Assembly (NCBI GenBank): GCA_006226755.1
Contig: SBGE01000150.1
Location: 1-46,522, forward strand
DNA: 46,522 bases
Origin: Deltaproteobacteria bacterium
GTDB lineage: Bacteria > Bdellovibrionota > Bacteriovoracia > Bacteriovoracales > Bacteriovoracaceae
Direction of reading: 5' to 3'
The position numbers were made by a program, and so were the translations under genes. Below, one piece after another: positions 8,473-15,854 of the stretch; positions within the stretch are counted from its first letter, which is position 1; every line of letters begins with the position of its first letter. The notes under the pieces are model-generated. The model was not told the DNA's origin and made no database searches. It was given only the letters and a program-made list of their open reading frames with translations.

Positions 8473-9861
8473 TCATTCCTTATGTCCCACCAACAATTTA
8501 TGCATTTCGAAAGCAAATGGCAGATTGTAGGTATTCTTATAATGATATTTTAACTTTTTCTGGGCTTTACTCACAATTAATTCTGTCTTTTTTCTGATCA
8601 AACTTATCTTTTCCCCGGCCAAATCAAGATTGAGTATAAGTTGAGAAATTCCCTCTTCTTGGGCTCCATTATCTTCTGAAACATAATCAGCATCTTTTGA
8701 AAGGAAATCAATCAGCTTTAGCATCTCTCTATTATCAAGTTCGACTCCAGGTGTAATCGTTTTCGCCTGGAAGCCTTTGTTGTTGATAAGTTTGAAGTCA
8801 ACTTTCTTACCTCTTGGAAAAGTTATGCTGGAAATTCCACTGTCATTCAATATGATATTTTTATCTGCAGGCTTTCTATTCCAAAATTTTTGAACATTTT
8901 CGAAGAAGAGGGCTGAGGTATCTTTGGTTAGTTTGAAAATGTTGTCTTTATAGCGAAGGAAGTAGCCTTCTTTTCCTTGATACTTTCCGTAAAGGGCCAA
9001 GGCCTTTCTTTGTCCATCTTCCAAAGTCATATTCAAAGTTGATTTGAGATCATCCAGGTTTGCTTCTTTGGTATCAAAAAGGATTTCTTCAGCCTTGATC
9101 TTTAAAAGTTTGTTCATAAAAACATCAAAGGCTTGGCTATTGACTCCAATGTCTGCAATTGGAGCGGGCCTGGTCGCACCACCATGAAAAAGTAGTTTGA
9201 ATTTTTTATTTCTGAAGTTATCAAGTTCAAGCTCTACAATTTTTTGAATTTTAATTTTGTCCTCAACCTGAAAAATTGAGAGATCGTAAAACCAAGAATC
9301 TTTAAGATAAAATAGCGTAAGGAAGCGCTTGTACTTGGTATCATCACGCCAAGCTTCTTCTTGATTGTAAATAGTAGTTACCTTACCCGTATCATGAGCA
9401 ATGACTATATCTTTCTTATTACCTTGAATGACTTCCAGATAAAAAGATTGATCGGTGTCTAACTTCTTTCCTAACCTAAATCCCACTTCACCGTTTTCAA
9501 AAGTAAAAGTCATAACAGCGACGTCAGTAGGAAACATTGTTTTTCGATCAATGTCTTTCACTTCTTCATCGGAAAGAATTCTTTTAGCCCTAATCCCTGT
9601 CAAAACTTCAAAGAATTTTTGTAGTTTAACAGGATCTACCGGCCAGTTATGTTTGACAGCATGACTGGCTCCACCGGCCAGGATTTTGATTTCAGCCTCG
9701 GGAGATTTAAATGATTTAACCTCTCCATATTTTTTCATATCAAACAGATTCGTACGTTTTTCTTCTTCTGCTGTCTGCTTTCTCCCCCCAAGCTCTTCAA
9801 AAATATAAGCTCCGAGAATCAAGGCAGATAATGTCAGCAAAAGAATCGCATTCTGTCTCAT
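8473..9861 (-). CDS. DUF4340-domain protein
   Basis: 462 aa with one N-terminal hydrophobic segment (about 4-20) that acts as signal or anchor, followed by a long periplasmic domain. The spacing of paired beta repeats (for example FTFENGEVGFRLGK and the later KALALYGKYQGKEG) is typical of DUF4340 proteins, which very often follow GldG-type genes. Its ATG overlaps the stop of the GldG-like gene by four bases. It probably works with the ABC complex at the cell envelope; molecular role unknown. Confidence 0.82.
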   Translation of the reverse strand: MRQNAILLLTLSALILGAYIFEELGGRKQTAEEEKRTNLFDMKKYGEVKSFKSPEAEIKILAGGASHAVKHNWPVDPVKLQKFFEVLTGIRAKRILSDEEVKDIDRKTMFPTDVAVMTFTFENGEVGFRLGKKLDTDQSFYLEVIQGNKKDIVIAHDTGKVTTIYNQEEAWRDDTKYKRFLTLFYLKDSWFYDLSIFQVEDKIKIQKIVELELDNFRNKKFKLLFHGGATRPAPIADIGVNSQAFDVFMNKLLKIKAEEILFDTKEANLDDLKSTLNMTLEDGQRKALALYGKYQGKEGYFLRYKDNIFKLTKDTSALFFENVQKFWNRKPADKNIILNDSGISSITFPRGKKVDFKLINNKGFQAKTITPGVELDNREMLKLIDFLSKDADYVSEDNGAQEEGISQLILNLDLAGEKISLIRKKTELIVSKAQKKLKYHYKNTYNLPFAFEMHKLLVGHKE

Positions 9862-11381
9862 AGAACTGCACGTCTCCTATAAAACATGAACGCCAAGCCG
9901 AACATGGTCAATGGAGCAACAATCACCGAAAAATAGAAAATAATTCCGAGTTGTGGTTTTGAGATGAAGACCGGCTCTTGTTTAACAACTGGAAGATTAA
10001 AGCTGATAAGAACATCCTGCTCTATCGTCCAATTGAGTGCATTTGAAAAGAAAATGAAGTTCTCTCCGAATTTTTTATATGTATTTATCAGAAAAGTTGA
10101 GTTTCCAAAAACGGAGACTCTAGATGACTGACCTTCCCATGTTGCGGCCAAGGTAATCGGACCGGGAGTATCTTTTCCCTGAGTGAAGACAACTTTTCCT
10201 TCAATCACTTCAGCGTTGGACTTTTCGGCCCAAGAAGCAGGGAAAGGCATTGAGCTGACTACGGTCGTGAATGTTCCTTCCAATTCCCCTTTGACTTTCG
10301 AAATGGAAGAGACCAAAGGAAAGAAAATGGGTCCTCTGAATTCTTTAACGATAGGACTCGTACTATTAAATCGATCAACCATAGGAACTGTTCCATTACT
10401 ACCATTCACATGCTTGAGACGATCAACGACGAGATCATTACTGACATAAATCCCGCGTTTCAAAAGAATATTTTTAAGTTCAGGAAACTTCTCACCGTTC
10501 AAGTCGGGATCAAATGCAATGATAAGATTTCCTCCAGCAGCTACCCATTCATCAATTCTTTGGACTTCATCTTTTCTAAACCCCTGACGAGGTCCCCAGA
10601 TGACCAATGCTTCAGCCTCTTGAGGGATATTTTTGGTGGTCGCTGTATTCATTTGAACGACGTTGTAATTGGAATTTTTCAGGATTCCGCCTAAGTGGGA
10701 GATTCCTTCATTTTCTTCACTCTCTAAACTTGCTTCACCATGACCAGTCGTAAAAACAATCATCGGAAGCTTACCAAGACTTAATTTTTTTATGGCATTG
10801 GTAATACTGAGCTCGTTCAAAACCGTTACGTGCTCTCTTCTTCCTTGGTATTCAACGATGATGGTTGGAGATTTCAAAACATTATTCGATGAGACTAAGT
10901 CAGGTCTGGTTTCAACATCAATATATTCACGGTGAATATTGTTTTTTTCGAAGAAGTAGAGATCGGTCAAAGTTTTGATTTGATTGAACTCGACTCTCTT
11001 TGCAAAAACCAAAAAGCGCATGTCTTCTTTGGCGTTCTTTACAATCTTGATAGTTTGATCAGTCAGAGTATAAGTATTATTACCAGTTACATCCCATTGA
11101 ATAGGATTTTTCCAAGCAAAATAATTGAGCATTCCGAGGATTCCAAACAACAGAATTCCTGCAGTAAAGGCCTGTGCAAAATTCGTAAATTGACTGCTTT
11201 CATAAATCACTGCTAATCGCTCTCTGTCCAATACAACCATTACGATTGTTAGAATCAAAGTAACAACTGTAATTGAAAGACAAAGCTTCAACTCATCAGG
11301 TATCGAAATCCAAAGAGCAATGACCACCAAATAAAGAATTGCATTAATGATCCAACCCAAAATTTTCAATCCACTCATCAT
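9858..11381 (-). CDS. GldG-like ABC transporter auxiliary protein
   Basis: 507 aa. Hydrophobic segments lie at about 8-26, 33-50 and 70-90, then comes a long periplasmic region, then one C-terminal helix ending in YRRR. The segment with IVFTTGHGEASLE and VIWGPRQGFRKDEVQRIDEW is the ABC_transp_aux (PF09822-type) domain. In Flavobacterium, GldA, GldF and GldG form an ABC complex needed for gliding; in other bacteria the role is unclear. It follows the permease gene by seven bases and overlaps the DUF4340 gene by four, so the operon is tightly coupled. Confidence 0.85.
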   Translation of the reverse strand: MMSGLKILGWIINAILYLVVIALWISIPDELKLCLSITVVTLILTIVMVVLDRERLAVIYESSQFTNFAQAFTAGILLFGILGMLNYFAWKNPIQWDVTGNNTYTLTDQTIKIVKNAKEDMRFLVFAKRVEFNQIKTLTDLYFFEKNNIHREYIDVETRPDLVSSNNVLKSPTIIVEYQGRREHVTVLNELSITNAIKKLSLGKLPMIVFTTGHGEASLESEENEGISHLGGILKNSNYNVVQMNTATTKNIPQEAEALVIWGPRQGFRKDEVQRIDEWVAAGGNLIIAFDPDLNGEKFPELKNILLKRGIYVSNDLVVDRLKHVNGSNGTVPMVDRFNSTSPIVKEFRGPIFFPLVSSISKVKGELEGTFTTVVSSMPFPASWAEKSNAEVIEGKVVFTQGKDTPGPITLAATWEGQSSRVSVFGNSTFLINTYKKFGENFIFFSNALNWTIEQDVLISFNLPVVKQEPVFISKPQLGIIFYFSVIVAPLTMFGLAFMFYRRRAVL

Positions 11382-11388
11382 CTCACAC

Positions 11389-12135
11389 CTACCATTTTCT
11401 CGAGTTGAGGGATTTTTCCGTTAAGAACATGAAAAATCCTACGAATGAAAGAAAATATACAAAGTTGAAACTTCGAACAGTTCCACGAACGAAGTTTTCA
11501 AAGTGAAAACTTTCAGAGAAATATCTGAGTATTAGTCCGACAATATAGTTGTCTGTATTACCGGCAGACAGAACCATGAACCACATCCCCAGCATCATAA
11601 AAATGGCAAGAATCAAACAGATCACATAGTTACTGCTGAGAGATGAAGCAAAAAGACCAAGACTAATATAGGCTGCACTTAAAAAGACTAAGCCAGCATA
11701 ACCAGACACCACTACTCCCCAATCGCTATATCCGGAAATCCCCAGGATGACAGGAAACAAGATAGTAAGTCCCAGCATGAACAGTACGATAGTCATACTT
11801 GAAAAGAATTTTGAAAGAACAATTTGTGTATTCCCTAGATCAGAAAGAAAAAGAAGTTCAATTGTATGGTTCTTTTTCTCTTCACTCAACAATCGCATCG
11901 TCAGCAATGGGCAGATGATCATCAAGATAAATCGATACAAAGAAAAACTTGGTATCAAAACTGAAGCCGTTAAAGTGGCCTCCGTCGCATTCTTTGAAGC
12001 GATCAACAAAGAAAAAAAGACCCAGCCTCCAAGTGCGATGAACAGTCCAGAAAGAATATAAACAAATGGAGAAAGAAAAGCGTCCTTAATTTCCTTCTTA
12101 TACAATAATGAAATTCCTCTAAGCCATGCTTTCAT
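11389..12135 (-). CDS. ABC-2 type permease, GldF-like
   Basis: 248 aa inner-membrane protein with about six helices. The N-terminal KEIKDAFLSPFVYILSGLF and the loop RLLSEEKKNHTIELLFLS are classic for ABC-2/GldF permeases. Its start overlaps the stop of the ATPase gene by four bases. It would form the membrane pore or anchor of the complex with the GldA-like ATPase and the GldG-like protein. Confidence 0.88.
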   Translation of the reverse strand: MKAWLRGISLLYKKEIKDAFLSPFVYILSGLFIALGGWVFFSLLIASKNATEATLTASVLIPSFSLYRFILMIICPLLTMRLLSEEKKNHTIELLFLSDLGNTQIVLSKFFSSMTIVLFMLGLTILFPVILGISGYSDWGVVVSGYAGLVFLSAAYISLGLFASSLSSNYVICLILAIFMMLGMWFMVLSAGNTDNYIVGLILRYFSESFHFENFVRGTVRSFNFVYFLSFVGFFMFLTEKSLNSRKW

Positions 12136-13088
12136 TGAAATCTCCCCTTACCTTCTTCTTCTGTGGCATTTTTGAACAAATTTTCAACATCCACAGTCTG
12201 CTTAGTAAGTCCTAAGAGCTGGCAGTTCTGTTTCACGAGAATGTCAGAGATCCAAGCACGATAATCATCTTTTCCTTTCAGTTTGAAAGTAAGCTTGGTG
12301 AAATCATCTTTAGTTTGAACATGAAGATCTTCCAACGGGAGATCTCTAAAAAGAATCGGTTTGATTTCATCACGCCAGCTCATGACCTCTGCTTGTATAA
12401 GTTGAGTTTCTTCAGATCCGGACTGTAGTTCATGAATAGGCCCGGAATTCATTATCCGACCTCTGTTGATGATCGTAATATGATCACAAATCAAATTCAC
12501 TTCATGCAAAATATGAGTCGACAGAAGAATGGTATGCTTTTCACGTAAGGAGTAGATCAACTCCCTAATCTCAACTATGGCAGTTGGATCTAGACCGACT
12601 GTCGGTTCATCCAAAATGACAATATCAGGTCGACCGATTAGTGCTTGAGCAATAGCGACTCTTTGACGGTAACCTTTAGAAAGATTTTTTATCAATCGAT
12701 GTGAAACATCTTTAAGTCCACAAAGTTCCAAAGTCTCATCAAAGTCATCATGTGTGACAGTACTTCTGAGAGAATTAATGGCCTGTACAAATTTGAGGTA
12801 TTCCTCGACTTTCATCGTCCCATACAAAGGAGCATGCTCGGGAAGAAAACCTATTCGTCTTTTGGTTTTTTCAGGATGTTCAAGAACATCTTCACCAAAA
12901 ACTTTCACTGTTCCCCCACTAGGAGGAATAAGTCCGGTGATAATATTCATGGTTGTGGATTTGCCAGCTCCGTTGGGACCCAAAAATCCATGGACGGAAC
13001 CTTTCTTGACTGAAAAAGTCACATCACTCAGTGCAGTCACACCGGGATAAGATTTTGAGACATTGATAAGCTCAATTGCTCGTTCCAA
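12132..13088 (-). CDS. ABC transporter ATPase, GldA-like
   Basis: 318 aa nucleotide-binding subunit. Walker A GPNGAGKST is at 37-45, signature LSKGYRQR at 136-143, Walker B and catalytic Glu in ILDEP at 158-162, and the H-loop in STHIL. The final hundred residues are the extra C-terminal domain seen in GldA and ABC-2 ATPases. Start is TTG at 13088, chosen because GGAGG lies seven bases upstream; a nearby ATG at 13093 is out of frame. First gene of a five-gene unit. Its ribosome site falls inside an inverted repeat, described separately. Confidence 0.9.
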   Translation of the reverse strand: MERAIELINVSKSYPGVTALSDVTFSVKKGSVHGFLGPNGAGKSTTMNIITGLIPPSGGTVKVFGEDVLEHPEKTKRRIGFLPEHAPLYGTMKVEEYLKFVQAINSLRSTVTHDDFDETLELCGLKDVSHRLIKNLSKGYRQRVAIAQALIGRPDIVILDEPTVGLDPTAIVEIRELIYSLREKHTILLSTHILHEVNLICDHITIINRGRIMNSGPIHELQSGSEETQLIQAEVMSWRDEIKPILFRDLPLEDLHVQTKDDFTKLTFKLKGKDDYRAWISDILVKQNCQLLGLTKQTVDVENLFKNATEEEGKGRFQ

Positions 13089-13092
13089 TTCA

Positions 13093-13141
13093 TGACCTCC
13101 GTGTCATCTCTTTATACCGAGAAATGATATCAAAGAGGTCA
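13093..13141 (-). promoter_or_regulatory. Inverted repeat covering the GldA-like gene's ribosome site
   Basis: TGACCTC (13093-13099) and GAGGTCA (13135-13141) are exact inverted copies, with a weaker nested pairing (TCAT...ATGA) between them. On the minus strand the second arm contains the GGAGG used by the TTG start at 13088. If the transcript starts upstream of 13141 the ribosome site would be sequestered. If it starts within the loop, the repeat is more likely an operator. Confidence 0.4.
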
Positions 13142-13208
13142 AGAGATCGACAATTATTGGTGAACAGTCACATCTAAACTTTCGTGGCTAAGATACCGAA
13201 AATAAACC

Positions 13209-14198
13209 ATGCGCATGATAGAAAGATTCAAAAGCCTGACTAAAAAGGCCAAGAATATCGTCATTACCACTCATATTCACCCCGATGCGGACGGCATTGG
13301 AAGTGAAATTGCCCTTTGCATGGCCCTTAAGGCCTTTGGAAAAAATGCTATTTGCGTCAATGAAGTGGAATTACTAGATCGCTACAAGTACCTTGATGCC
13401 GGTGGCGTTGTGATGAGTTTCGATGATTTTAGAAAAAATCATAAGGATCTCGAGATCGACCTTTTCATCGTAACAGATACCAACTCTTTGAACCGAATTG
13501 GCAGCAATGTTCAAAAACTGGTGACTGAATCGAGAGATCTACTTTTTATCGATCATCACCCATGCCCTCGAGAGCTCGCGAAAATTCATTGTATTGATAC
13601 TTCAATGGCAGCAACAGGAGAACTGGTAGGTGCCTTGATTGAAAGTATCGGCGTTAAATTCACCAAAGAAATGGCGCTTCCTCTTTATACTTCCATCTTG
13701 ATTGATACCAGCAGCTTTAGATATCCGACAGTAACTGGAAACACTCATCGCCTGATTGGTAAATTGATGGACACTGGAGTTCAACCTCCAGAGGCCTACA
13801 ATGCTATTTATGGAACAAAGAAAATCACTTATATGCAAATGCTTGGAGTCGTTCTTTCTTCTGCCAGAACTACTGATGATGAAAAGATAGCCTGGCTAAG
13901 ACTTACAGAAAAAGAATTAGAAAGATACGATGTGGATACTGAAGATACTCATGGGTTCATTAACCACCTTTTGATCCTGGACAACATCAAAGTAGCTTGT
14001 ATGTTCAGACAAATAGACTCCAAAGTAAAAATTTCACTCCGCTCTGCTGGAGATATCGACGTAGGCGTCATGGCCCAAGCTCTTGGGGGCGGTGGACACA
14101 ATCACTCAGCAGCCACCATAGTTGAAGGACAAATAGGAGAAGTCATCAAAGAGACTATTCCTAAAATTCAAATGATGTTGGATGAAAACGACGACTAA
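13209..14198 (+). CDS. DHH-family phosphoesterase, NrnA-like
   Basis: 329 aa, DHH plus DHHA1 domains. Metal-binding motif HIHPDADG is at 22-29, the DHH itself at 115-117 (FIDHHP), and the substrate-binding GGGGH motif at about 293-297. The family member NrnA degrades very short RNA oligonucleotides and dephosphorylates pAp in bacteria lacking Orn; the length fits. Start ATG at 13209 (or 13215) has no strong ribosome site. It is divergent from the GldA-like gene and its stop overlaps the convergent 14195 gene by four bases. Confidence 0.9.
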   Translation: MRMIERFKSLTKKAKNIVITTHIHPDADGIGSEIALCMALKAFGKNAICVNEVELLDRYKYLDAGGVVMSFDDFRKNHKDLEIDLFIVTDTNSLNRIGSNVQKLVTESRDLLFIDHHPCPRELAKIHCIDTSMAATGELVGALIESIGVKFTKEMALPLYTSILIDTSSFRYPTVTGNTHRLIGKLMDTGVQPPEAYNAIYGTKKITYMQMLGVVLSSARTTDDEKIAWLRLTEKELERYDVDTEDTHGFINHLLILDNIKVACMFRQIDSKVKISLRSAGDIDVGVMAQALGGGGHNHSAATIVEGQIGEVIKETIPKIQMMLDENDD

Positions 14199-14689
14199 GA
14201 CTGTCCTGCCAGAATCTTATCTAGTACAGACCTTTCCTTTTCATTGAAAGTAAAAGCACCATTAGAGAGTACTTGTTTCAATTTTTCCTGAGTCTCAGGA
14301 GCTTTTGGATCATTAGCTGCAATATCTGAATTAAGAACATGACCCTCGCCTGCTTGAACATGCTCACCTTCAGCAGATTCAGAGGCTGGAGCAGCACCTT
14401 CAGCTTGTGGCTTGGGCTTATCTGGAACAATTCGACTGCGAGGATCTTCATTCATATATGAATTACCTTGAAGTCTTCTTTCATTCATTTTTTTTGCACG
14501 TTCAAATTTTTGCGTATGAGTTTCTTTTTTTAATTCTTCCATTCGCTCACGAATATCAGAACTCGACATGCGTGGTGGACGCTTCCCGGGAATGATTTCT
14601 CTCTCGACTACACCACTCTTCTTTGGAGTCTCTGAAGAGACTTCTTGTTTTACAGGTGGTGAATGGGTTCTATTATTGAACACGCGCAT
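14195..14689 (-). CDS. Hypothetical disordered, charged protein
   Basis: 164 aa, mostly disordered. It has a Pro/Lys/Glu-rich N-terminus, a basic helix at about 42-75 (RERMEELKKE onward), an Ala/Glu/Gln-rich linker, and a short C-terminal helix pair ending in ERSVLDKILAGQS. The C-terminal layout is loosely like FlgM-type anti-sigma factors, but I would not assign that without a profile search. No Shine-Dalgarno is visible before the ATG. No neighbour suggests a role. Confidence 0.65.
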   Translation of the reverse strand: MRVFNNRTHSPPVKQEVSSETPKKSGVVEREIIPGKRPPRMSSSDIRERMEELKKETHTQKFERAKKMNERRLQGNSYMNEDPRSRIVPDKPKPQAEGAAPASESAEGEHVQAGEGHVLNSDIAANDPKAPETQEKLKQVLSNGAFTFNEKERSVLDKILAGQS

Positions 14690-14906
14690 AGATATATTCT
14701 ACAAAAAACCCACGATAAATGTAGGCCGGACATCAATTCCCATCAATATTGTTGAACCCTATAAAAGCAATCGTTTACAAGAGTGTGACAACCCCATTGG
14801 GCGGACAGAATTAGTCTGTTGCCAACTATTAGTGGAGAGCACCAAACCGACTTTCTCGGTCGATTTCACAATAAGTGATGAATTTAAAAGAAAAATGAAA
14901 TCCTAA
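14676..14906 (+). CDS. Possible small protein, 76 aa (TTG start)
   Basis: An open frame runs from a TTG at 14676 to TAA at 14906 and mostly lies outside the neighbouring genes. The predicted protein looks protein-like (two adjacent Cys in ELVCCQLLVE, a charged C-terminus FKRKMKS) but has no ATG and no good ribosome site. In its favour, the strongest terminator in this part of the window faces the same way 67 bases downstream. The alternative is a non-coding RNA from the same stretch. Confidence 0.35.
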   Translation: MNTRIDIFYKKPTINVGRTSIPINIVEPYKSNRLQECDNPIGRTELVCCQLLVESTKPTFSVDFTISDEFKRKMKS

Positions 14907-14972
14907 CATTGTTTTTTTAAAGCTTAGGAAATTTTTGCCGATTTTTAACTTGAGCAGAATTTTGAAACTGAT

Positions 14973-15016
14973 ACGCTAGGTGCCGCATGGTAGTGGACCT
15001 AGCGTTTTGTGTTTTT
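14973..15016 (+). terminator. Strong intrinsic terminator, plus strand
   Basis: ACGCTAGGT (14973-14981) pairs exactly with ACCTAGCGT (14997-15005). An inner CCGC/GTGG stem closes a hexaloop. TTTTGTGTTTTT follows at once. No comparable T run exists for the minus strand. It needs a plus-strand transcript starting between about 14690 and 14960. Confidence 0.75.
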
Positions 15017-15107
15017 AAACTTAAAAATTTGATAAAAACGCTTTTAAAACCTGAATTTGTTGTACGTCTTTTCTCATCGGTACGTTTCTTCTAAAAGGTT
15101 TGTGAAG

Positions 15108-15129
15108 CAAAAGAACTACGGTTCTTTTG
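15108..15129 (+). promoter_or_regulatory. Leader hairpin with C(UACG)G tetraloop
   Basis: CAAAAGAAC (15108-15116) and GTTCTTTTG (15121-15129) form a perfect 9-bp stem closed by the loop TACG, giving the exceptionally stable C(UNCG)G tetraloop in RNA. The ribosome site GAGAG (15131-15135) begins two bases after the stem and the ATG is at 15142. It has no U run, so it is not a terminator; mRNA stabilisation or translational control is likely. Confidence 0.6.
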
Positions 15130-15141
15130 AGAGAGTGAACT

Positions 15142-15792
15142 ATGAATCTTACAACTATGAAAAAAACGAAAAATGGAATCATCCTTGGTCTTTTCCTTCT
15201 TGTCTCGGCCATTACAACTTCTTGTGGTGACGGATCAGATGGAAGAAACATTCAAATCCCAGGAGTTGACGGACCAACCGTAACTCTTAATCAAGACAAT
15301 GTTCTCATCGCAATGGTATTCGAAAATATCCAACTCGATGGTGGACTACGTTATCCGGTACCAAAGTACCCGAACTCTTACATCGAAGTTTCACCACACC
15401 TTCAATCAGGTGGAACAATGATGGCCGTTTCAATTTCTCTAGATGACGTCTTTAATGGCGATCTACAAAGACTTGATCCTCAAGCTCTTCCTGGTGGTAG
15501 ACCACTTCCAGGTGTTCCTTCAGGATCACTTCCTGCCATCGCTTTCTCAATTGAGAAATTTTATGGAATGGGATTCTATATTGGTAAATCAGTTTTCGGT
15601 CTTTTCGTACCTATCAAAGGACTTGGAATTGGTAACTCTGTTGTGACTGCAAGATTTTACTCTTCAGGATCAAGAGTTGGTAACATCTCTCTAGTTGGTG
15701 AAGACACTAACGGTGAGAACTCAGGTATTCTCTTGATGCTTGATCTAGGTAAGTACAAGAGCAAACTTAAGAAACTTGCAAAAAGATACTAA
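15142..15792 (+). CDS. Predicted lipoprotein of unknown function
   Basis: 216 aa. The N-terminus has a basic start, a hydrophobic stretch at about 12-24 and TTSC with Cys28, so it is probably lipid-anchored, though Thr at -3 is not the usual lipobox residue. The mature part is Gly/Pro-rich with beta-like strands and a basic tail (KYKSKLKKLAKR). Either the ATG at 15142 or the one at 15157 could be used; the first fits the GAGAG spacing. Tandem terminators follow directly and a stable hairpin precedes it, which suggests a single-gene, well-expressed transcript. No family recognised. Confidence 0.8.
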   Translation: MNLTTMKKTKNGIILGLFLLVSAITTSCGDGSDGRNIQIPGVDGPTVTLNQDNVLIAMVFENIQLDGGLRYPVPKYPNSYIEVSPHLQSGGTMMAVSISLDDVFNGDLQRLDPQALPGGRPLPGVPSGSLPAIAFSIEKFYGMGFYIGKSVFGLFVPIKGLGIGNSVVTARFYSSGSRVGNISLVGEDTNGENSGILLMLDLGKYKSKLKKLAKRY

Positions 15793-15815
15793 GCGAAAAC
15801 CCGCTTAATATTTTT
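15791..15815 (+). terminator. First terminator after the 15142 lipoprotein gene
   Basis: AAGCG (15791-15795) pairs with CGCTT (15802-15806), followed by AATATTTTT. It overlaps the stop codon of the lipoprotein gene. A short stem, so probably partial on its own. Confidence 0.5.
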
Positions 15816-15826
15816 CCTTGAGTTAT

Positions 15827-15854
15827 AGGCCCCATCCTCAGGATGGGGCTTTTT
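15827..15854 (+). terminator. Main terminator after the 15142 lipoprotein gene
   Basis: GCCCCATCC (15829-15837) pairs with GGATGGGGC (15841-15849) around the loop TCA, followed by TTTTT. The U run abuts the stop codon of the convergent minus-strand gene. No good T run on the minus side. Confidence 0.85.

Larger units (their letters stand above)
14690..15141. other. 452-base stretch without a secure gene
   Basis: Contains the doubtful 76-aa frame, small hairpins (ACAGA-ATTAG-TCTGT near 14808 and ACCGA-CTTTC-TCGGT near 14847), a run of eight T near 14909, a strong plus-strand terminator at 14973-15016, and a leader hairpin just before the lipoprotein gene. The layout suggests a short plus-strand transcript followed by an independent promoter region for the 15142 gene. 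Confidence 0.5.

Noticed and set aside
14568-14675. Longer ATG start for the 76-aa plus-strand frame
   Set aside because: That part lies antisense to the 14195 gene; only the segment from 14676 is outside it.
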